64,000 nucleotides of DNA from Caprella mutica (GCA_947561585.1 CANNZV010000113.1:549999-613998), one strand, 5' to 3'. Shown: positions 1 through 13,377, counted from the stretch's first letter. The notes: a model not told the origin generated them from the sequence alone. Translations and numbers: made by a program.

Positions 1-832
1 TTTGAAATGTTTTACACCGAAAATCTCAAAAACTAAATCACTGGTTGTCAATAAGTTCCTCTTGAGTTCTTGCCTGTTCATAGATAAGTTACATCTCGTA
101 ACTACTTTGCATTTGCCCTTATCCTTACGAGTAACTTTCTTCAGGAGATGAGCAATAAAATTCTTCACAGTAATACTGAAATAGTTACCGAAATAGTTTA
201 ACACTATATCCCTCAGCAAGCGTGGATACTATGATATGACAAGGACGGCGACTCATTTTTGTTTTATTCGGTTAAATACAGTCTGCATAAAGACGTGGTA
301 CTGTTTAAAAACAGAAAATTTTAACCTTTTAAGTTTTTAACAAACGCATTTCCTCCAAAATTCATACAGTCACCTACTAAAGGTTACTTGCTGAAAATTT
401 CAAACTAAAATAATATCTGCTTAATTCTTGAAACGTAGTATAGAAACAACCAATAGTTATTCAGTAGCATTAAAATAAGAATATATTTAGACCTTTTTAA
501 GGAGAATCTCCAAACACGTCAATGAAGGACATGCTGAAACAAACAGGATAATACTCAGAGTATAATTAGAGGCATAACCTTCAGGTGTATAGGCACCACC
601 TGTAAAGCTATAGCTACCCATACAGCACTAGAGGCAGGAAAGGGAATGCCAATACTAATTACCATCTATTAGTGAAATGATAACAAAGGGTAGCGTAAAG
701 AGTAGCACCAATGTATTGAAGTAGAAACAACACCCCCCTCTACTCTAATGTAGTTAATGGTTGTAATTATTGAGAATACTTATTGAGGGAAGGATTATGT
801 AATTTAAAGTAATATTAGATGGGATATAGGTA
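1..832. other. AT-rich sequence, nothing recognised
   Basis: I see no credible reading frame, tandem repeat or transposon end here. It ends at the TA that flanks the first MITE. Confidence 0.5.
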
Positions 833-1144
833 GGGTAAGTTTCGAATTATCGGACGGTTTCACAACTTCGTTCATATAAGAAAAAACTACATAATATTTT
901 TTTTAAATTGGTATATCCGTATAATATGAACACTCTCTCGTATACTCATGATACTTGCGCAGGTATCTTATTATTTTAATTGGTATACATGATACCTGCA
1001 GGTATCATGGATACCAATTGGTAGCCATGATACCTGTAAATATCGTAGACATTAATAAAAAATAAAAATATAGTAGCAATTATTATATGTTATTTTCTTA
1101 TATGACCGAAGATGTGAAACTGACCGATAATCCGTAACTTACCC
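833..1144. mobile_element. MITE of the GGGTAAGTTACG family, copy 1
   Basis: The ends are inverted copies of each other (GGGTAAGTTTCGAATTATCG at the left, its counterpart ending TAACTTACCC at the right). TA lies on both sides (831-832 and 1145-1146), the duplication expected for Tc1/mariner-type elements. It contains two neighbouring copies of the palindromic core built on TTGGTATCCATGATACCTG. No coding capacity; a non-autonomous element. Confidence 0.8.
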
Positions 1145-1146
1145 TA

Positions 1147-2170
1147 TGTAGCTATATGTACTGAGGGTAATACTAGTCAAAGAGGGTAAGGTGCATCATA
1201 CCTAACTAATGCTGAACTTCATACGGAGAAAATTAATTGAATGCATTTATTAATGAGGATTTTCAAAGGGAAAACAGACTGACATTAAGGATGGAAAAGC
1301 TATATAACTTACATACAAATTTAAAAGTAATTGTCGATAAGTATATATAAGATATATACAGTTAAAATGCAAACAACTTCCTATAAATCCATTACTAATG
1401 TATGAGTACATAATTTATGGGAGCAATAAATTGACAAATTGAATTATAGCATACACTTAATTACCATTTCCCTTATTTATAGTTCCAATTGCATTATTAG
1501 ATATCTATTGTTACTCAGTGATAGAAATAAATCACTAGGGAATGTTAAAGATAATTACTCTCATTTGTTTATTGTCTCAAATGACAGGATAACAGTGTGG
1601 AATTTACCTAAAGTATGTGCCTAATTGTGAGAAGTATTGAATAGCATGCAGGTGAATTAGCAAAGAGCGTAACATTGCTATTAACTATCTACCCCTTTTC
1701 TCAACAATTACTAGCTAGTTAATATGTACTTCCTCGACACTTCCTTACATGTACACTCTAACCTGTAGTACTTTTTTAGTGCTGACTATTATTAGTACGA
1801 TTTAAAATGCTTACAAAAATATAATTTCAAGACGATTAACTTCAAACATTTTTAAATTCAATATGAAAATTTTCATATAAATCATTAATCAACTTGAAAG
1901 TTTATATCACATTATTAGGCTTCGAAATAATTTTTTTATATTAAATTCTTGAAACTGAAGATATAAGACTAGGCTCATGAATGCAAAAAAGCTACTGTTA
2001 ACACATCAGTCCCCGTAATCAGACAGAAACAAAAAGAAACCATATGTAGACTATTAATACTGCATACACGAATGGAAGAGGAAAATGAAGAGGTGCTAGT
2101 GAATATCACTAACAGAGAACCTGAAAATAGAAAATATTACTGAGCATAAATTATACTTCACAGACATTAA
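1147..2170. other. AT-rich sequence, nothing recognised
   Basis: Only a short weak reading frame (1439-1624) without family resemblance. About 2070-2105 resembles the right end of the dispersed repeat seen at 43660-43860 and 50285-50475. Confidence 0.4.
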
Positions 2171-2401
2171 CTAGATGACAGGTACTCTTAGAGCGCATGC
2201 CTTTGCCGCAGCTTATAAATTACCTTGACCTTTAACCGGATCGCTCTCAAAATTTTACCAGATTGTCTCTGGACATTGACCAATCGCCCCACTAAATTTC
2301 AGGTAATATGGTGGAAGACTTTTCGAGTTATGCGAAAAACAAGATGATAAATAAATAAATGCGGCCTAAAATATAACATTCTGCAATTTGCGAAGGTAAT
2401 A
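2171..2401 (-). mobile_element. Helitron-like short element, copy 1
   Basis: Read on the minus strand it matches the copies at 39822-40086 and 46572-47023: a start near TACCTTCGCAAATTGC, a middle with the phrase GGTCAAGGT, and an end with GCGCTCTAAGAGTACC followed by CTAG. The base after CTAG is T. A small GC hairpin followed by CTRR and insertion before T is the usual Helitron 3' signature. No helicase is encoded. The class assignment is an inference from the 3' end. Confidence 0.5.
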
Positions 2402-3190
2402 ATATTTAGCAACAATCTTCTCATTCGAAAAATGACGAACATTTTCCAGAAATAGAGAACGTCAAAAATTACTACAGTGTTTTGTTTTAAAGAATCTCTA
2501 ATCGAAACTGAACCTTTCAAATGCCACAAATACATTTTATTAAAAGAAGCAAAGGATTTGCTAAACAAATTAATCCGCTAGATTTACAGTATACAATCAG
2601 TAATGAACAATGTTAAGATTTATCAGAGAATAATTGAATCAAGTAATTTCTGATTTAATAAGTTATATTAGCTTTTTGAAAACTTATTAGTCCTTTTCTT
2701 CACAGTGATTAAAAATAAACTTGGAGGACTCAATTGATTAAGAGTATTATGCGCATGATATAATATTTGACATCAGTCTAGCATTTCCATTGCCAATTTC
2801 ACTAGCAGGATGTAAGCAAATAAAATCGAAAAAATTGACAATCATGATAGTGAACGAATTGCGATTGGGAGGAAATGAATTTAATGAACATTTCAACTTC
2901 TAACATTTCAACTTCTTCTTCAAGGATTATCATTGAATACAAATAACCAAAAAAGAAACTATGTGAAAATATTAGAAATAAAGTATCTAGTAATATTTTC
3001 ATTAGAAGGCTGGTAAAAATTATAAATTCTTTAAATTCGGGTTTTGACAGCAACCACTTCCCTTTGGAAAGAATGGTATCATTTTATAAGTTAGTTAGTT
3101 AGTTATTTCAGAAACTGTTAATTACCTCCAAACATCAACTACTGTGAAATAGCGTAGTTTCTATCATGCAGACATAGTTTAGCAAAGCAG
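2402..3190. other. AT-rich sequence, nothing recognised
   Basis: Short minus-strand frames occur but have no family resemblance or splice context that I could support. Confidence 0.4.
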
Positions 3191-3607
3191 ATGACTACCA
3201 TCCACAGCAGGTAAGTTCCTTGCCCTTCTCAGGTGACTGCGTACACGGTTACCCTTTCAGCGGTACTTTTTGCGCTGTCCTTTCACGCTGAGTGCGCTAG
3301 TTTAAAGAGTATAGCGTAATCACGCTGTGACATTGTTTTTCTTTTCAGTCTAACCATTCTTCAGAGGCAATCCAATTTGGCAGAGGCAGAGATGGGCTTT
3401 CAGTTCGACTTCTTTGGAAAATTTTCTCTTTGGTCATGTGAGAAAATGAACTGGAGATTTAATTTTTCAATCGAATACGCTAAATATTCAGTTTATCATC
3501 TAAAACATTCTACTATTTTGCGTTTACATCATTTATTATCCTTGTCACGTCAGTACCTCAATAGCAATATCTTTATTAGATTTTTTAGTGATAAAGCAGA
3601 CGACTAA
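3191..3607 (+). CDS. Candidate two-exon small gene of unknown function
   Basis: I do not recognise the product. An ATG at 3191 opens a 20-base coding piece ending exactly at a strong donor (CAG then GTAAGT, cut after 3210). A pyrimidine tract ending in TTTTCAG (AG at 3347-3348) gives a good acceptor 138 bases later. Joining 3191-3210 to 3349-3607 keeps one open frame of about 92 residues, stopping at 3605-3607. The predicted protein starts MTTIHSSLTILQ, is rich in aromatic residues, and has no obvious signal peptide or domain. The matched donor, acceptor and preserved frame are the support. Base composition is not clearly coding. It could equally be the spliced 5' leader of another gene, or chance. 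Confidence 0.25.
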
Positions 3608-4521
3608 ATGTTGTTGACCATAATTAAAATATAAGCTGACTATAAAATTAGTGACGATTGACAAGTAGGATACCATTATGATATAGCAAGTGAAATATCT
3701 TCTATTTATCTAGCAACAATAGATATTTAAAGAGTCTGTATAACTAGTCGTACAATCTACAGTATGAGTGAAAACAACCTACAAAACCATAGGGTGATAT
3801 TAAAGGAAATATATATCATTGTAAAATTGTAACAAATATTATTTCAAATTAAATATTTATAATAGAAATAGTGAGTTAGAAAAATTACAGAACTATTTTG
3901 CACAGTTGCATAGGGACATCGATATAAATATTACTATGATAAGTCGATAGCATTAGCATGATTCACACCAAGCCTACCCTATAACATGTGTTCAGTTTGA
4001 CAGTACACACGGTGGTATAAAGGGAATGTCATTTTAATGTTCTGGCGTGACAATGTTTGATTAATAACGGCATTGTTCTGGCGATATCAATCTAAAGAAA
4101 ATAATCAAAGAGAAGGGATATTATGAAACAAATTAACTCCTGCCAAAATAGTTCCGGGTAAGACTACTAATTAGAAACTATTTTACCGTTCAAAATGAGA
4201 TAGTAATTGCAGGGTATATCTTAGAAAAAGATATAAAAATAGAAAAATTAAAAGAATCATAGTTCCACGGATATCAATTATTTTCATCTTCTCATTATAT
4301 ATTCACCCTTTCATACGGTATAGGGTATTTTAATTACTCTTTTTAATAATCACAATAATAACAAAGCCTTTGGTTTTTATTATGCATAGCTCCCATAATA
4401 ATGCAGTGAACTTCCTGGGATTTCATTGTTTCCAATTTTGGAATATGGGCATCTTTTAAGATTAAAATCGTTAACAAATTCTTATTAGTAATGTGTATTT
4501 CAGATCAGACTGTGTAATATA
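3608..4521. other. AT-rich sequence, nothing recognised
   Basis: No frame, repeat or inverted end was recognised downstream of the candidate small gene. Confidence 0.4.
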
Positions 4522-4523
4522 TA

Positions 4524-4932
4524 CAGTAAAACTCCTCTATAATGAACTCCTGTATAGTGAATCATCCTGATTAGTAAAACTCCTTTATAGTGAACTTACT
4601 TCTATAGTGAACATATTTAGTTTAGTCTGCCACAAATTGCCTTGAGTTTTCTATGCATCTCTATACAGTAAATTAGTTACATTTCATGAAAGAGGAGTTC
4701 TACCAGTGCAACTCCTCTATAGTGAAGTCATGTGTAGTGAACCATCCTGATTTTTAGAGTTCTGAGAAATGAAAAATTTGTATAATTAACTTATTTGAAA
4801 AAGAAAGAAAATACCTACTTCGTGTAGTCTACCATGAAAAGTTCAGTTTTCTATTTATCTCTAATATCCTCTATAGAAGAAAAAATCCTCTAAAGTTAAC
4901 TAGTTGTAGTTCACTATAAAGGAGTATTACTG
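4524..4932. mobile_element. pogo-like MITE
   Basis: The ends are CAGTAAAACTCCTCTATA and the inverse of CAGTAATACTCCTTTATA, flanked by TA (4522-4523 and 4933-4934). The repeated phrase CTATAGTGAAC just inside the ends is typical of pogo/Tigger-type termini. Two further left-end-like copies sit inside (about 4573 and 4706), so the element looks composite or internally rearranged. Noncoding. A lone related end lies at about 41207-41235. Confidence 0.7.
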
Positions 4933-5690
4933 TATTTAGTATCTACCACTAGTTCATATAAAAACTGAGTATCTTGTTTGAAAAATATCCCTGTAGAGGG
5001 TGGGTGGGGGTATTGCAGCTTGATATATTTTTAGTCTGTCTGTACATTGATAACATACGTTTTTTAATTTAAACCCCCATTTATACAGAATGAGGATCAA
5101 AGTTTTTCCCAAATATGGCAAGAATTAAAAGTGAACATATACCCTAACAATATCTAATAGATATACATAAAAATTCAATTTCAATTCAATAAAAATTTCA
5201 ATCAGCCAATTAAACACTAACTCACTAGCACTATAATGAAGAGTTTGCGTGATCGTCTCACTATGTACAGTCTGCAGTGCATGCATGTGTGTTTGCGTTC
5301 AAGTTGGCGGTACTTGTAAAATATATTGAAGAGAACTAATTGAGACAAACTAATATTTTTCTATTGTCTTTTTTTAAATCCACGCAATAATATAGAAGTA
5401 ATAATATACCATATCATGTGATTCATGTCCCGTATTTTGAAATCACTCAATAAAGTGCCAGTTCATTTTACCTGGTAATAGCTTAATAAGCGGGCACAGT
5501 ACTTCATCGGAAAAAATAAGAGAGAACGAAGGGACTAATCGTAGAGTTTCCTTATTGAGTAATGCGTGCAAGTCACAGCGAGAGATGAGTAAATTACGGG
5601 GAAAAAATTACTACGAACGGGAATACAATTAAGGAAAGCAGGAAGAAAAATGAACGCCGTTTCTAAGGAGGTAAAGATGGTAACAGTGCC
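4933..5690. other. AT-rich sequence, nothing recognised
   Basis: Contains a short G-rich patch (about 4999-5012) but no gene or repeat that I can support. Confidence 0.4.
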
Positions 5691-6117
5691 AGGTGCACTT
5701 TGCAGTACCGATAGAGTACTAAATGTGCACTTTGCAGTACCGATAGAGTACTGAATGTGCACTTTGCAGTACCGATAGAGTAGTAAATGTGCACTTTGCA
5801 GTACTGACAGTGTACTAAATGTGCACTTTGCAGTACCGATAGAGTACTAAATGTGCACTTTGCAGTACTGATAGGGTACTAAATGTGCACTTTGCAGTAC
5901 CGATAGAGTACTAAATGTGAAATTTGCAGTACTGATAGAGTACTAAATGTGCACTTTAGAGTACTGATTGAGTACTAAATGTGCACTTTGCAGTACTGAT
6001 AGAGTACTCAATGTGCACTTTGCAGTACTGAAAGAGTATTAAATGTGCACTTTACAGTGCCGATACAGTACAGGAGACTCTACACTTTCAGTACAGATAG
6101 AGTACAGGAGACACAGT
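5691..6117. repeat. Minisatellite, 32-bp unit, about 13 copies
   Basis: The phrase GTGCACTTTGCAGTAC recurs at exact 32-base steps (5693, 5725, 5757, 5789, 5821 and on). Units diverge toward the right end. The period is not a multiple of three, so frames through it are incidental. Confidence 0.95.
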
Positions 6118-7700
6118 ATACCGAACATGGATATTGATGAATGTACAAGAAAATGTTCATTCATCAATAATATATGAGAATTAGCATATACAAATACTAC
6201 TATTTTTGAATAGTAGTACATTTCAAATATACTAACACCAAAAGAGTTACCAACATAACAGTAGGTATAATCAGAAACTTCAGGCTCATGATAGAAATAA
6301 CTCTTTAGTGCACTTTTCATAAACTTCAAAACGAGACGTAATAAATCACTCATTTCATTAATCACAATAACGTTTATATAAAGTGATAAAGATTACCAAA
6401 ATTTGTTGTGATCAAAGCCACTCCAATCGATGTTGATATAAATCATTGCGTACTTTGCCGAGTAGATAAATTATCCAAACAGGTTCCTGAAGAAGAAACA
6501 ATGAGAAAATAAGGCGAAAGCGGATATTAGAATTCGAGACGCATAGGCTTCAATTGCTGTTAATAGAGATAATTTATTATTAGCCAGGTAATAGCTACAC
6601 CGTACAGGTACACGTACAACTACAAAATCTCATTGAAACAACCTGTTTGTTCTTATAGATTCACACTACTAGCTTCGTACTCAAATACCTGTGTGTTATT
6701 CCTTATATCAAAAACATAATTCAATAACATCTAATAGAAATATTCTTTTTTTTTTTTTATTAAACATTAGATTTCCTTGATGGGGATTATTTCTGACCCT
6801 ACACACATTATCTACATGCATGACTAATCAAAAAACAAAATAACTACAAACTACACGCGTGTTTCGTAGAGCATTAATTAAAAGAATGCATACCGTAGAT
6901 AATGATACACTATGTAGTATATAAAAACATGGAGTGTTTACAAATCATCTTCATTGGACATATCAGTTTAGGACAACCGTGTTACACCCCCGAACTTGAA
7001 GCGAGACCTCGACCTTGACCATAAAATCAACCCTAAGGACTCTTGTGGTTGAATAATTTAGGAGAGGTAGAGGAGCAACCGGAACACACATTTGTGAATT
7101 AATAAAGTCTACAAATTTTCTCATAGACATGTCATATTTAGTTACTAAAAATGGTAAACAATATTTGCTGCTTACATTTCAGTAGTAAATTATTATTTTC
7201 AGTGGGAACCATTTCATTGAAAAGTTAAAACTGACACAGTGCATGTAAATACCCTGTGCATTGTACATGCAGTATTGTGCACACAGAACATACAATGTGC
7301 ACTTCAGGCAAGAAAATAGTAGTGATTACATGCATTATCTCATCAAATGATGATGATTCGAATGTTGCGGGTAGAAATACCTACTTTCCTACACGTTGAG
7401 ATTGTGGGGGTATTTTATAAATGAAGAGCTACACTATAGTTACCATGTACTGTAAACTCACGGGCAAATGTGTACAACATTAGGTAAACATTCAGGTAAT
7501 TTTTAGGCATATGAACAACTTCATTAATGGAAGAGTTAGACTATATGTTATCGCTCGCATATCTTTGTTATCATTACCAGTGAATGCCATGGTTATGAGA
7601 CTGATAATTTAGATGGTTCACATGGTTAGGGGGGGGGGGGGATGGTGCGGATATCCTCACACTTTTTGTGGGAGTCGTGAAGGAGGAATTGATGATAACA
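6118..7700. other. Unique AT-rich sequence before the 20-bp array
   Basis: Nothing recognised apart from a poly-T run near 6746-6758 and a poly-G run at about 7629-7641, just before the minisatellite. Confidence 0.4.
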
Positions 7701-8840
7701 AGTGAAGAGGAGGGATTCCAAGTGATGAGGAGGGATTCCAAGTGAAGAGGAGGGATTTCAAGTGATGAGGAGGGATTCCAAGTGAAGAGGAGGGATTCCA
7801 AGTGAAGAGGAGGGATTCCAAGTGATGAGGAGGGATTCCAAGTGAAGAGGAGGGATTCCAAGTGATGAGGAGGGATTCCAAGTGATGAGGAGGGATTCCA
7901 AGTGATGAGCAGGGATTCCAAGTGATGAGGAGGGATTCCAAGTAAAGAGGAGGGATTCCAAGTGATGAGCAGGGATTCCAAGTGAAGAGGAGGGATTCCA
8001 AGTGAAGAGGAGGGATTCCAAGTGATGAGGAGGGATTCCAAGTGAAGAGGAGGGATTCCAAGTGAAGAGGAGGGATTCCAAGTGAAGAGGAGGGATTCCA
8101 AGTGATGAGGAGGGATTCCAAGTGATGAGGAGGGATTCCAAGTGAAGAGGAGGGATTCCAAGTGATGAGCAGGGATTCCAAGTGAAGAGGAGGGATTCCA
8201 AGTGAAGAGGAGGGATTCCAAGTGATGAGCAGGGATTCCAAGTGATGAGGAGGGATTCCAAGCGATGAGCAGGGATTCCAAGTGATGAGGAGGGATTCCA
8301 AGTGATGAGGAGGGATTCCAAGTGATGAGGAGGGATTCCAAGTGAAGAGGAGGGATTCCAAGTGATGAGGAGGGATTCCAAGCGATGAGCAGGGATTCCA
8401 AGTGATGAGGAGGGATTCCAAGTGATGAGGAGGGATTCCAAGTGATGAGGAGGGATTCCAAGTGAAGAGGAGGGATTCCAAGTGAAGAGGAGGGATTCCA
8501 AGTGAAGAGGAGGGATTCCAAGTGATGAGGAGGGATTCCAAGTGAAGAGGAGGGATTCCAAGTGATGAGCAGGGATTCCAAGTGAAGAGGAGGGATTCCA
8601 AGTGAAGAGGAGGGATTCCAAGTGATGAGCAGGGATTCCAAGTGATGAGGAGGGATTCCAAGCGATGAGCAGGGATTCCAAGTGATGAGGAGGGATTCCA
8701 AGTGATGAGGAGGGATTCCAAGTGAAGAGGAGGGATTCCAAGTGATGAGGAGGGATTCCAAGCGATGAGCAGGGATTCCAAGTGATGAGGAGGGATTCCA
8801 AGTGATGAGCTGGGATTCCAAGTGATGAGGAGGGATTCCA
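7701..8840. repeat. Minisatellite, 20-bp unit, 57 copies
   Basis: Unit agtgatgaggagggattcca repeated head to tail without indels. Four common variants differ at unit positions 3, 6 and 10; the position-3 change always occurs together with the position-10 change. A degenerate unit follows at 8841. Because the unit has no stop on the minus strand and 60 bases make 20 codons, all three minus frames stay open for about 1.1 kb; this is a repeat artefact, not coding evidence. Confidence 0.97.
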
Positions 8841-9015
8841 AGTGATGAGAAAGAAATTCAAGTGTAGAATGTAGATTCGTAGATAGTGATTAATTCCTAT
8901 AATACTGATGATGAGTTCAGTTAATAAATAGTGATAACTAAAAGGATTCTATGTGAGGGAGAGACAGATTCAGTTGGTATTTACCTGATATACCAAGTAC
9001 ATGAATAGCTGAAAC

Positions 9016-9076
9016 AAAATGCAGTTGAGTGAAATGCAGTTAAGTGAAATGCAGTTAAGTGAAATGCAATTAAGTG
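9016..9076. repeat. Short tandem array, 15-bp unit, 4 copies
   Basis: GAAATGCAGTTAAGT repeated four times with single-base changes. Confidence 0.85.
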
Positions 9077-9298
9077 CATCTAACACAGGCTGCACCGAAG
9101 ATCGCTCCATACATGCACCAACTAAGTTCTTCTAGAGGTGTGTTATCTGTCCATAATGTAGCTATGCAACTCTCTGATAACAGAGGGAAAAGTCTGGCGC
9201 CCAGCCATCTATGCATAGTGTCACATTCTTTGGTGTCATTCTCAGAGTTTGTAGGTAATGCTTTATGATGTGGAGGTACAAGACTGCAGGTACAAAAT

Positions 9299-9432
9299 AA
9301 GTTGATACAAAGTGTTACTTTAGGGTACATGAGTTGATACCAAGTGTTACTTTACGGTACATGAGTTGATACCAAGTGTTACTTTAGGGTACATGAGTTG
9401 ATACCATGTGTTACTTTGGGCTACATGAGTTG
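9299..9432. repeat. Minisatellite, 32-bp unit, 4 copies
   Basis: GTTGATAC recurs at 9301, 9333, 9365 and 9397, with a partial fifth unit at 9429. The period is exactly 32, but the unit is unrelated to the 5691 array. Confidence 0.92.
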
Positions 9433-9635
9433 TGGCGGTACTTGGTTATACATCTTTAATGACTTAATATACATTTCCCATATATTCACATAATGCAGGT
9501 AAGACATACGTAGCTGAAACATAAGTACATATTATTATATACGCTTATCCAATATAGGCATTTGAATACATAATAAATTAAATTACGTTTCTTTCGAAAA
9601 AAATGACACCAGTTTTTCAATCATTGGAGTCGAGG

Positions 9636-9769
9636 AGGTAAGTTACGAATTATCGGTCAGTTCGGTCATATAAGAAAAAACGATATAATAATTATAATCA
9701 AAATAATAATTATATTTTTTTCCTATATGACCGAAGATGCGGAACTGACCTATAATTTGTAGCTTACCC
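9636..9769. mobile_element. MITE of the GGGTAAGTTACG family, copy 2
   Basis: Left arm GGTAAGTTACGAATTATCGG; right arm is its inverse ending AGCTTACCCT. Short form lacking the palindromic core. The middle is an AT-rich inverted stretch, so almost the whole element can fold back. Confidence 0.75.
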
Positions 9770-12700
9770 TAAATATCAGAGTATATTTGTATTACTTCAT
9801 AAGGCTTTTTGCTATGTTTTCAAACCCCCCTGTTAGAGGAGGTGAGTCGTGATGTAGTTAGCGCAATGACATGCATTGGGTGGAAAGTGACGCTGAGAAA
9901 AACTTGCGGAGAAGCTTCTAGAGCCGAATGTAGCCAATTAGCATGATTATCGGTTAGATTTCAAGGCTCTAGAAGAGAACTGATAATGACTTTGAAAATA
10001 GCAGAGCCGGTGACTCGCTCCACTGATTCACAAATGCAAAAGTTACGCCAGTGAACATGGATGCTAACTGAGGAATTAAAATGACACCCTTCAGTGAGTC
10101 GGTAATTCACCTTTCAAAACTTGTGTCAATAGTAACAATATTTAGTGAAAAGTAGTGGGGAAAATATTTTCAAAAAATTAGTAAGTTTTGAACAAATAGT
10201 TAGTTTAAAGATTGTAGTTGGTATAGTTTAAAGTTGATTAAAGTTCCCATTAAAAATGGGAAAATAGTAAGATTTTGTTTTATCGTATATTTCATTATTA
10301 TACCTTTGACTGACTAAATAATCAAAACTTTGATATCGAACTCTTACATACTTTTCCGTATTAAAATTACTAAAATATGAATAGTAGCTTCCAAATGTAT
10401 GAATGAGTCTAATTAATTCTCAATAGCTCTATTTAACTATTTCGGAATCATTGATCTTAACCCTGAAATTGTTTTGATGGACTGCTCCTTGAAGTGAAAA
10501 GGATGGAAATTAGCAACTCAAATATCATTCAAAATATTAAAGTGAAAAATAGTAGATTGAGGTATTCAATTAAAGTCTAATTAGGAACTGGAAATGATAA
10601 AGGAAGATAATTAAATTTGAGAAAAATAAAGTTAAATTTAGGTGAAAAAGATAAAATTGAGAGAAAAAATATTTGAATTCAAGAAAAGATGAATCTGAAA
10701 AAAATGAAGAATTTCTATATTAAAATATGGTAAATTTGTGGACTAAAAAGAGTGAATATGAGAGGAAAATATAAAAATTCCCAAGAAATTTTTGTTTAAT
10801 TGTGAACTGCTTTTCAATAGTTTGTTTATTTAATGATATTATCCTATTGGAGTTCTGGAATTATAAACCTTGAAGCTTTGCAGAATTTAGAACTCTGTGA
10901 ATCTTTAATTTGATAAACAAACCATATTCTGAATAAAATAACTAGTAACCTAATTCTTAAAAGTATTGACTGGAATTTCAGTAGATAGGTGTGAATGCAG
11001 TTTAAGTTTTCAAGGACAATTACCTGTAATTAGCTAGCCACAGACGTAGAAGTTAATCAGGCTAAAGGTTGTAGTTGATCTACCGAGTGATTAAATGGAA
11101 GATAAGAAGCTACTTCGCTATGAACTGTATGAGGTTACCACACTGTAGAACACATTGCTAGGGGTGATTAACCTACTCTTACACATAGAGGATATGCACC
11201 CAACATTGCACTTTTCATATGTATACATATTGTAATGAACTATCAATGTGAAATACGTATAAATATTAATACTATTATTAGAGGATAAAATTAACAGTTT
11301 ACGTGCCATACATACAAATTTTGAAGAAGAACAGTTTCTTTAAATTACTCTTTGATGGTAAAATAATAACTTATTCATAATACATAATTTTAGTATGTAT
11401 TATGAATATAAAACCTTAATTATCAGATGCGAAATACTGGATGAAAATTTATATAGGTTTTATTAATTAAAAATTACATCAAAGTATTAATATTTATCAA
11501 TTGGTAATATATTTATTGTTATTTATTAATTGCTAATATATTTTAATGTTCATATTTGGATGCTACTTTATATTATAAAAAAAAATTGAAATTATTATCC
11601 GTTATTTAATTCGCATATAATAATTATTTCTTTATCTTAGCTGATTATTCATTAAAAAAATCAAATTATTTTTCACATTTTACATTAATAACTTAGACAT
11701 CAAAGAGAGAAAAGACATTGATTTCTCATCACTGTCACTTCATCACTAAGGTAATGAAGTTTGTTCCTGCCTACAGTTTGCACATCATAAACAGGAATGT
11801 GAATAGGCCTGGTACAAAGGAACACAAAAATACCCTCCACTTCTTTCTTAATTGGCTAGAATAACTACTATTTTTTTTTTAATTACTTTATTTTCAATTA
11901 TAATATTGAAGAGTTTAGCTAAATAATCCTGTTTTATCAAATAATAACTTTAAACTACAAATGCTTTTCTAAGATAATAAATAAAATTGAACTATTAAGG
12001 GCTATAGTGTAAGGAATATGTGATATAGTTTTGGATAGTAAGTTTCATTCTAAGAAAAAAAATCATGTACAATGATTTCTAGCATCAAAATATTGTTTTG
12101 AAAAAATTATTTCTTATTTTCTTTTTAATTCATTTGGGTTAAAACTTAGAAATCTCTTTAGAATGGATATCGAATAAATTTGTATTTCACTTCATGCACT
12201 AAGAAGTAGTTGACATTTTTATGTTAAAAGTAACGGCTATATTGGAATAGCGATTTTATGAAGCTAGAATAAATATAATCCACAGTGTTGATTAAAAATT
12301 GTAATCATGAGCATCAAATAGAAGTTAGTGCTTTGTTTTATATGACTTCATTCCTCTTAGATATGAAGAGTACAGCATTGCAAATATGCCTAGCATATCT
12401 CTGTTACAAAGTAGATGTTTACTAGGAATATAGAGACTGAATAGAGCTGTAGGGTGTATAAATTAGCACAGGTGTTTTCGCACTTACAGGTACATGGAAT
12501 GGTAGATTTTTAGCTAGTTTATTTACAAACCAAGTCATGCATGTACGCGAGAGCAAATACGGAAATGCTGAGAAAACAATCCAAAAGTTGAACATCGATT
12601 CTCTTACTTTAAATCATACGGAATGATGGAAAAATTATAAGATGTACTATCAGATGAAAATATAATGGTGAGAATGCAGTTATTTCGATATCTTCAAATC

Positions 12701-13020
12701 GTATAAGATGTTTTTATTTTTTGAACAATCAATAATTTTGAACAACTAACAGCTTTACATTTTTAAAAACACATCTTTTAAAGAGAAATCTTCTAAATCA
12801 AGATTCAAGTACATGAAAAAATCTGTCAAAAATTAAAGCTTCGGAAAATAAAATCGGTATAATGTAAAAATTGATTGCTAAATACACTAATAAATATAAA
12901 GCTGTAAAGAATATAATATAAATTAAAATGCAGCAGACATTGGAAATAACTTCGTAGAATGAAATAGTGACTCTTAAGTGTAATGCTACTCAGATGACTC
13001 TTTAAAGGGCCGTACACACG
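9770..13020. other. Unique AT-rich sequence
   Basis: About 9830-10110 is less AT-biased than its surroundings but shows no frame or recognisable motif. A perfect 13-bp inverted repeat with a 7-base loop lies at about 11371-11403 (arm TTCATAATACATA). Nothing else recognised. Confidence 0.4.
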
Positions 13021-13022
13021 TA

Positions 13023-13239
13023 GGGTTTATAAAGGTCTTTCCACAAGACTTTTTGCTAAACTCCTCCTACTTTTACCACGAAAATATAAGAAAAAAACAG
13101 TTGGTATCCATGATTCCTACAAGTGTCATGGATACCAACTGAAAAAAATAATATATATATATATCGTTTTTTCATATATTCTCGTGGAAAAAGTAGGAGG
13201 AGCTTAGCAAAAAGTCTGGTGGAAAGACTCAAAAAACCC
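13023..13239. mobile_element. MITE of a second family carrying the shared palindromic core
   Basis: Inverted ends of about 60 bases (left GGGTTTATAAAGGTC, then GACTTTTTGCTAAACTCC; right is the inverse with a few changes), flanked by TA at 13021-13022 and 13240-13241. The arms are unlike the GGGTAAGTTACG family, yet the centre has the same core palindrome (TTGGTATCCATGATTCCT and its inverse). Noncoding. Confidence 0.8.
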
Positions 13240-13377
13240 TAGATGTCACTGATATAGTATTTACCGTATACGCCATTGATCGATCGCAGCCCTAAGATTA
13301 TTATGTAAGATTAGGTTAGCGGTCCGGTTGTTGGGCCGGGGGGAACTTGCCCCCTCCTTCCCTACTGGGTTGTTCTA

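Noticed and set aside
7574..8861. Three overlapping minus-strand frames of 367-415 residues
   Set aside because: They are the three phases of one 20-bp tandem repeat without stops; all give the same 20-residue repeat and there is no independent coding evidence.
9074..9330. Overlapping frames on both strands near 9.1-9.3 kb
   Set aside because: Mutual shadows between two tandem arrays, with no domain features.
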